Below are positions 27,695 to 32,030 of a DNA stretch of 32,030 bases, piece after piece; positions within the stretch are counted from its first letter, which is position 1, and every line of letters starts with the position of its first letter. A program made the position numbers and the translations under genes. Source of the DNA: JBKJML01 sp046596415 (GTDB taxonomy: Bacteria; Actinomycetota; Thermoleophilia; Gaiellales; Gaiellaceae); assembly GCA_046596415.1 (NCBI GenBank), contig JBKJML010000139.1:1-32030 (forward strand), in the 5' to 3' direction. The notes beneath the pieces were generated by a model, which did no database searches, was not told where the DNA came from, and worked only from the letters and a program-made list of their open reading frames with translations.

Positions 27695-29220
27695 CAGACC
27701 GGGCTCTCGCCCCGGAACACGAGCGGAATCGTTTGGAACAGAAGTTTGAGATCCTGGGCGAGCGACCAGGTCGTGACGTAGAGGTAGTCGAGCTTCACCA
27801 TCTCCTCGAACGAGATCGAGCTGCGGCCGAGGACTTGCCAGAGACCGGTCATGCCCGGCTTGAGATCGAGGCGTCGCCGCTGCCAGTCGTCCACGTGTGC
27901 CGCCTCCTCGAGGATGAGGGGGCGCGGCCCGATCAGGCTCATCTGGCCCAGGGCGACGTTGACGAGTTGGGGCAGTTCGTCGACGAAGAACCGCCGCAGC
28001 AACTCGCCGACTCGGGTGACGCGAGGGTCGTTCTCGATCTTGAACATGCGAGGATCGCCGCCCGGCCTCAGGTGCATGTTCAGGTGCGAGAGCTCCTGCT
28101 TGAGGTCGTCGGCGTCAGCCACCATCGTCCTGAACTTCAGCATCCGGAAGGACTTTCCGTGCTCGCCGGCGCGGGTCTGGCGGAAGAACACCGGTCCGCG
28201 CGAGTCGAGCTTGATCGCGAGCATGACGAGGACGAAGAGCGGCGAGAGCACCGCCAACGCCACGGCGCTGACCGCGAGGTCGAGCAGCCGCTTGAGCAGG
28301 CGCGACGAGGGCGTCAATTGCGGCGGTGCGAGGCCGACGAGCGGCAACCCCTCGATCGCGTGCAGATGGACGCCGGGCCCGATCATGTCGAAGAGCCGTG
28401 GCACGATGTCGATCTGAACGTGGAGATCCTTGAGCGAGCGGATCAGTTCGAGCGCCTCCATGTGCCCTTCGTTCGAGAACGCGATCACGACGCGCTCGAC
28501 ATCGAGCATGCGAACGAGCGAGGGCAGCGCTGCAGGGCCGCCGAGGAGCGCGAGGTGGCCGAGGTCGTCGCGGCGCGCCTTGGGCTCGTCGTCGACGAAG
28601 CCGACGATGTTGATCCCGTACTCGGGGTGCTGGAGGAACTTGCGCGCGATCGTCTGCCCGACATCGCCGGCCCCGACGATGACGGTGTTCTGGATGAACT
28701 CGACGCGTCGCCGTGCGACCGCTCTGGCCACCGCTCGAGCCGTCGTCACCGCGACGAACGCGAGCAGCCAGAACGTAAGGATCTCGCCGAGATTCGGATG
28801 CCCGAGCTCCAGGCCGATCCCGCCGAACGCGAAGAGCAGAGTGCCGACGGTGAGGACGTGCGCGACCCGGCTCACGTCGTCCACGGTCGAGTGGACGGCG
28901 CGTGTGACATCGCGGTCGTAGAGCCCGTACATCTTTGCGAGCAGGACCCAGAACGGCAGCGTGAGCAGGAAGAGCGTCACCTCGGCGCCGAGCGAGACGT
29001 AGCCGCCGGGCCCTTCGCCCAGGATCGCCTCGGCCAGCAAAAACGCGAGCGTCAAGCCCGCGAGGTCGGCCGCGAGGAGCACGCGCCGGATCAGCCAGCC
29101 CCGCCGCCGCGGCACGGCTGCGTCGCGCCGGCCTTCGATGATGCGGAGCGTCCGTTCGTCGACGAGTCGCAGCGTCGCCGCGTCGGCGCCGACGCGGGAG
29201 TCGTGGACGTCCACGGTCAT
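27694..29220 (-). CDS. Polyprenyl-phosphate sugar-1-phosphate transferase (WbaP/CpsE family), pathway-initiating
   Basis: 508 residues, ATG at 29220 in an ATGA overlap. The N-terminal part has about four membrane helices (46-67, 83-103, 123-141, 147-165). A Rossmann-type CoA-binding-like domain follows with GAGDVG (193-198). Another hydrophobic helix (321-344) leads into the catalytic bacterial sugar transferase domain with KFRTM (362-366), DELPQL (414-419), GPRP (431-434) and KPGMTGLWQV (454-463). This layout is the large bitopic/polytopic PGT class that moves hexose-1-phosphate from UDP-sugar to undecaprenyl phosphate. It should start glycan synthesis at the inner face of the membrane. All key motifs intact. 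Confidence 0.95.
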   Translation of the reverse strand: MTVDVHDSRVGADAATLRLVDERTLRIIEGRRDAAVPRRRGWLIRRVLLAADLAGLTLAFLLAEAILGEGPGGYVSLGAEVTLFLLTLPFWVLLAKMYGLYDRDVTRAVHSTVDDVSRVAHVLTVGTLLFAFGGIGLELGHPNLGEILTFWLLAFVAVTTARAVARAVARRRVEFIQNTVIVGAGDVGQTIARKFLQHPEYGINIVGFVDDEPKARRDDLGHLALLGGPAALPSLVRMLDVERVVIAFSNEGHMEALELIRSLKDLHVQIDIVPRLFDMIGPGVHLHAIEGLPLVGLAPPQLTPSSRLLKRLLDLAVSAVALAVLSPLFVLVMLAIKLDSRGPVFFRQTRAGEHGKSFRMLKFRTMVADADDLKQELSHLNMHLRPGGDPRMFKIENDPRVTRVGELLRRFFVDELPQLVNVALGQMSLIGPRPLILEEAAHVDDWQRRRLDLKPGMTGLWQVLGRSSISFEEMVKLDYLYVTTWSLAQDLKLLFQTIPLVFRGESPV

Positions 29221-30809
29221 GCGACCGGCTTCCGTGCCACGTCGTCGACGTACGGCCGCCCGGAGTACTGGCCGGACTCGTAACCGGCTGTCGCGTCCGT
29301 TCCGGTCGCGACGAAGCCGATCTTCTGGGCCGGCGCCGCGTCGAGCAGCCGCCGCAGCTCGGTGAGCGTCGCCCGCCGGGCGCTCGCCATCATCGAGACG
29401 ACGAGGATGCCGTCGACGCGCGTGGTCAGCGACATCGCGTCGCCGACCTGGAGCATCGGCGGCGTGTCCAGCAGCACGTAATCGGCTCGTTGCTTCAGCT
29501 CGTCGAGAATCTCTTCCAGCGCGTGGGTGCCGACGAACTCACCGGGATCCGGGGGTGGCGGGCCTGACGGCAGCACGTCCAGCGTCCCCTTGTTCCAGCG
29601 GCCGAGCCCGAACTCGTCGCCGCTTTCGCCGCCGCTCAGCCGCGACTCGAGCTCCACCGACACGAGCGCGTCCTCGAGGGCGGCGTCGTGGAGCGCAACG
29701 TCGGTGAGCCCTGGCTGCCGGCCGATCCGGAAGAACCGGTTGACGGAAGGGCGGCGCAGGTCGAGGTCGACCAGCACGACCCGCTTACCTGCCCGCGCCA
29801 GTGCGACCGCGAGGTTCGCCGCCGTCGTCGTCTTCCCCTCGCCTTCGAGTGCGCTCGTGATCATGATCGAGCGGGCCTGGCGCTCGAGGTTCACGAGCTC
29901 GAAGCTCGTTCGCAGGAGGCGGAACATCTCGGCTTCGACGCCGTTCGGCTCGACGAGCATCACCACCTCGTCGTTCTCCCGCAGTCGTTTGGGCGGCGCT
30001 GCGATCCGGCCGAGCAGCGGCAGATGGAGCCGGGAGGCGATCTCCTCGACGCTCCGCAGGCGGGTGTCGAGCGTGTCGCGGAGGAAGGCGAGCCCGATGC
30101 CGAGCACGATGCCGAGCCCGAGCCCGAGGATCCCGTCCCGACGGGGTGTCGGCTGGGTCTTCGCCGCCCCACCCGAAAGGCGTGCGATGAATGCGTTCGA
30201 GCGTTGGAGCGCTGCGGTCGTCGAGAGCTGCTCGGCGCGCGCGTCGAGCGTGGTGTAGAGATCGCCGTCCGCTTTGCCGCCTGCCCTCAGCGATGCCATG
30301 CGCGCCAGGATCTGACGGCGCGCTCGCTCGATCGACTGCGTGTCGAGGGCGCGCCGATAGTCGGTGAATGCCTTCGCGTAGAGGTTTACGAGCAGCTGCG
30401 CGACCTGCGGTTCGGCATCTGTGACCCGGAAGCTGAGCACGTCGGTGGTGCTCGAGGGTGAGACGCTGGAGGCGCCGAGGAGTGTCTCAGCGGTGCGTCC
30501 CGGCACCTTCGCTGCTCGCGCAGCTGCCTCCGCGAGCGCGGGCGAGCGGGCGAGGAACGCCTGCGTCTGGGCGTAGCGGTCCGGGTCCTGGGACGCGGCG
30601 ATGTCCGGCACGCCGGCGAGTGTCGCAGCCTGGTTCTGCCGGCTGAGCAGGACCTGCGCGACCGCGTCGTACAGCGCCGGCTTGCGAACCGAAAACGCGA
30701 CCGCGACGATCGGGACGATGATCGCCGTCTGCACGACGATCCATTTCCGTCGCCGAACGACGCGTAAAAAGTCGGCAAGCGCCGACGTGTCAGCTGGCGC
30801 TTCAGCCAT
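29217..30809 (-). CDS. Wzz chain-length domain fused to BY-kinase (polysaccharide co-polymerase tyrosine autokinase)
   Basis: 530 residues, first gene of the operon, with Shine-Dalgarno GGAGGAG four bases before ATG 30809. Wzz-type part: membrane helix about 23-40, extracytoplasmic coiled region about 45-220 with few heptads (shorter than enterobacterial Wzc), second helix 226-243. BY-kinase part: Walker A SALEGEGKTTT (319-329, Lys326), A' VVLVDLDLRRP (344-354, Asp348/Asp350), Walker B YVLLDTPP (444-451, Asp448). A C-terminal tyrosine cluster at Tyr510, Tyr515 and Tyr520 is the likely autophosphorylation site. The fused form is the Gram-negative-type layout; Firmicutes split it in two. Its role is to control chain length and export by phosphorylation cycles. 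Confidence 0.94.
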   Translation of the reverse strand: MAEAPADTSALADFLRVVRRRKWIVVQTAIIVPIVAVAFSVRKPALYDAVAQVLLSRQNQAATLAGVPDIAASQDPDRYAQTQAFLARSPALAEAAARAAKVPGRTAETLLGASSVSPSSTTDVLSFRVTDAEPQVAQLLVNLYAKAFTDYRRALDTQSIERARRQILARMASLRAGGKADGDLYTTLDARAEQLSTTAALQRSNAFIARLSGGAAKTQPTPRRDGILGLGLGIVLGIGLAFLRDTLDTRLRSVEEIASRLHLPLLGRIAAPPKRLRENDEVVMLVEPNGVEAEMFRLLRTSFELVNLERQARSIMITSALEGEGKTTTAANLAVALARAGKRVVLVDLDLRRPSVNRFFRIGRQPGLTDVALHDAALEDALVSVELESRLSGGESGDEFGLGRWNKGTLDVLPSGPPPPDPGEFVGTHALEEILDELKQRADYVLLDTPPMLQVGDAMSLTTRVDGILVVSMMASARRATLTELRRLLDAAPAQKIGFVATGTDATAGYESGQYSGRPYVDDVARKPVA

Positions 30810-30815
30810 TCAGCT

Positions 30816-30822
30816 CCTCCAA
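30816..30822 (-). promoter_or_regulatory. Strong Shine-Dalgarno of the operon's first gene
   Basis: The minus strand reads GGAGGAG-CTGA-ATG directly before the Wzz/BY-kinase start, a near-perfect ribosome binding site at slightly short spacing. It supports ATG at 30809 as the operon's first start. Nearly all following genes rely on overlap coupling instead. Confidence 0.8.
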
Positions 30823-30861
30823 AGCTTCGTGCTGCCGCAGTGCCCTCTCTCCTCCTCCCAC

Positions 30862-30890
30862 ATAAAGGCGCGCTGCGGCCGAAATGTCAA
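30862..30890 (-). promoter_or_regulatory. Candidate promoter of the 27-kb glycan operon
   Basis: On the minus strand a perfect TTGACA (30890-30885) is followed after 17 bp by CTTTAT (30867-30862), a weak -10, with the start ATG about 50 bp further on. The -35 is exact but the -10 lacks the conserved A at position 2, which could indicate activator dependence. The same 156-bp gap carries the divergent promoter of the mutase gene, so the two could share regulators. Confidence 0.45.
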
Positions 30891-30953
30891 TGGGGACCAC
30901 CCTTTTGGGGGATACAGCCAAGTGTCACGCCGACGAACGGGTGCGCGCGCGCC

Positions 30954-30959
30954 TACAAT
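30954..30959 (+). promoter_or_regulatory. -10 element TACAAT of the mutase gene, implying a leaderless transcript
   Basis: TACAAT ends six bases before the ATG at 30966, so transcription should begin at or next to the A of the start codon. No Shine-Dalgarno precedes the ATG, and no clear -35 is seen 17 bp upstream. Leaderless mRNAs are common in actinobacteria. Confidence 0.5.
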
Positions 30960-30965
30960 TGCTCG

Positions 30966-32030
30966 ATGGCGACGACCGAGGACCGCGGCGCGACGACCGG
31001 CACCGACGCCTGGCGGGAGGAGCTCTACGACGCGGTCCCGGAGCGGGAGGGCGAACTCTTCTCAACGATCTCCGGGGTCGAGAACGAGCCGCTCGCGACG
31101 CCCGACACGGTGACGATCGACTACACGCGCGACCTCGGGCATCCCGGCACCTACCCGTTCACCCGCGGGGTCTACCCATCTATGTACCGCGGCAGGCTGT
31201 GGACGATGCGCCAGTTTGCGGGCTTCGGCACCGCGGCCGAGACGAACGAGCGCTTCCGGTACCTGCTCGAGCATGGGCAGACGGGCCTCTCGACGGCGTT
31301 CGACATGCCGACGCTGATGGGTTACGACTCGGACCACGAGCGTTCGCTGGGCGAGGTTGGCATGGAGGGGGTCGCGATCGACTCACTCGAGGACATGCAG
31401 ACCCTCTTCGACGGCATCCCGCTCGGCGAGGTGTCGACCTCGATGACGATCAACTCGCCGGCTGCGATCCTGCTCGCCTACTACGCAGTCGTCGGCGAGC
31501 AGCAGGGCGTGCCGATGGCGAAGCTCCGAGGGACGATCCAGACGGACATCCTCAAGGAGTACATCGCGCAGAAGGAGTACATCTTCCCGCCCGAGCCCTC
31601 GATGCGGCTCGTCACGGACATGGTGGAGTTCTGCTCGACCGAGATGCCGCTCTGGCATCCGATCTCGATCAGTGGCTACCACATCCGCGAGGCGGGCTCG
31701 ACCGCGGCGCAGGAGCTCGCATTCACGCTGGCGGACGGCTTCACCTATGTCGAATGGGCGGTCGAGCGCGGCCTCCACGTCGACGACTTCGCGCCGCGCC
31801 TCTCCTTCTTCTTCAACGCGCACCTCGACTTCTTCGAAGAGATCGCAAAGTACCGCGCCGCGCGACGGATCTGGGCGCGCGAGCTGCGCGACCGCTTCGG
31901 GGCGAAGAATCCCAAGTCGTGGCTGATGCGGTTCCACACCCAGACCGCCGGTGTGTCGCTCACCGCCCAGCAGCCACGACTTGGGATTCTTCGCCCCGAA
32001 GCGGTCGCGCAGCTCGCGCGCCCAGATCCG
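30966..32030 (+). CDS. Methylmalonyl-CoA mutase large subunit, 5' part (disrupted by inverted repeat at the window end)
   Basis: ATG at 30966. About 335 genuine codons run to 31970, then 20 codons of inverted sequence to the edge; the frame stays open by chance. Family signatures in order: YPFTRGVYPSMYRGRLWTMR (CoA/substrate channel), FAGFGTAAETNERFRYLLEHG, GLSTAFDMPTLMGYDSDH, GEVGMEGVAIDS, STSMTINSPAAILLAYY, LRGTIQTDILKEYIAQKEYI, PSMRLVTDMVE, ISISGYHIREAGSTAAQEL and FHTQTAGVSLTAQQP. These match adenosylcobalamin-dependent acyl-CoA mutases, TIM-barrel half (methylmalonyl-CoA to succinyl-CoA; isobutyryl-CoA mutase is an alternative). After TAQQP the family continues toward an N-x-V-R-V-A-type helix, but here the sequence turns back on itself. 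A housekeeping propionate-metabolism gene unrelated to the glycan operon. Confidence 0.93.
   Translation, partial: MATTEDRGATTGTDAWREELYDAVPEREGELFSTISGVENEPLATPDTVTIDYTRDLGHPGTYPFTRGVYPSMYRGRLWTMRQFAGFGTAAETNERFRYLLEHGQTGLSTAFDMPTLMGYDSDHERSLGEVGMEGVAIDSLEDMQTLFDGIPLGEVSTSMTINSPAAILLAYYAVVGEQQGVPMAKLRGTIQTDILKEYIAQKEYIFPPEPSMRLVTDMVEFCSTEMPLWHPISISGYHIREAGSTAAQELAFTLADGFTYVEWAVERGLHVDDFAPRLSFFFNAHLDFFEEIAKYRAARRIWARELRDRFGAKNPKSWLMRFHTQTAGVSLTAQQPRLGILRPEAVAQLARPDP
31866..32030. repeat. Perfect 60-bp inverted repeat with 45-bp spacer at the window end
   Basis: 31866-31925 is exactly the reverse complement of 31971-32030, and the last base of the window pairs with 31866. The second arm replaces expected mutase coding sequence. 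Its entry point (CAGC at 31971) has short microhomology, as expected for template switching. Most likely an amplification or assembly hairpin at a contig end rather than genomic sequence. Confidence 0.9.

Noticed and set aside
31866..32030. Intrinsic terminator or mobile-element inverted repeat
   Set aside because: The arms lie inside conserved mutase coding sequence, are 60 bp and identical, and end exactly at the window edge. There is no T-tract, transposase or target duplication.

Overview
The window looks like a near-complete contig from a high-GC actinobacterium. Lineage is inferred from GC-rich codon use, many GTG starts with 4-nt stop/start overlaps, and a surface Cys-His module familiar from actinobacterial secreted proteins. 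A deep-branching group such as Thermoleophilia is a guess. No rRNA, tRNA, CRISPR array, transposase or integrase was found.

Layout: apart from one gene at the right edge, all genes are on the minus strand and read right to left. (1) 30966 to the right edge, plus strand: 5' part of a methylmalonyl-CoA mutase large subunit. It is interrupted at about 31971 by a perfect 60-bp inverted copy of its own sequence, most likely a contig-end artefact. (2) 30809 down to 4003: 21 genes for a cell-surface polysaccharide or glycan. The first 20 genes overlap head to tail with no intergenic base. In order they are: Wzz/BY-kinase, polyprenyl-phosphate sugar-1-phosphate transferase, Wzm and Wzt ABC exporter, pyruvyltransferase-like enzyme, two GT2s, a GT4, a sugar epimerase, three GT-B enzymes (GT4, GT4 and a divergent GT4-like one), two more GT4s, a Wzy-like polytopic protein, a GT4-GT2 fusion, a GT4-GT4 fusion, a GT4, an O-antigen-ligase/polymerase with TPR tail, and an ECF sigma factor. 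The last member, after a short gap, is a membrane-anchored Cys-His/PKD-like protein, probably the sigma factor's partner. (3) 3662-4002: non-coding, with a 25-bp palindrome and a structured leader. (4) 3661 to the left edge: a very large secreted beta-strand/Ig-like surface protein whose near-identical 336-bp (112-residue) tandem repeats run off the window.

How the parts may work together: the phosphotransferase loads the first sugar on undecaprenyl phosphate and the glycosyltransferases extend it. The epimerase and pyruvyltransferase supply or modify sugars. Wzm/Wzt exports the product, and the Wzz/BY-kinase and Wzy/WaaL-like proteins set length, polymerise or attach it. No Wzx flippase is visible. 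A phosphotransferase, Wzm/Wzt and a WaaL-like protein together resemble S-layer glycoprotein glycosylation loci. The Ser/Thr-rich surface proteins at the operon's downstream end are therefore plausible glycan acceptors, but this is inference. The sigma factor and its membrane partner could tie envelope state to expression of the locus or of the adhesin.
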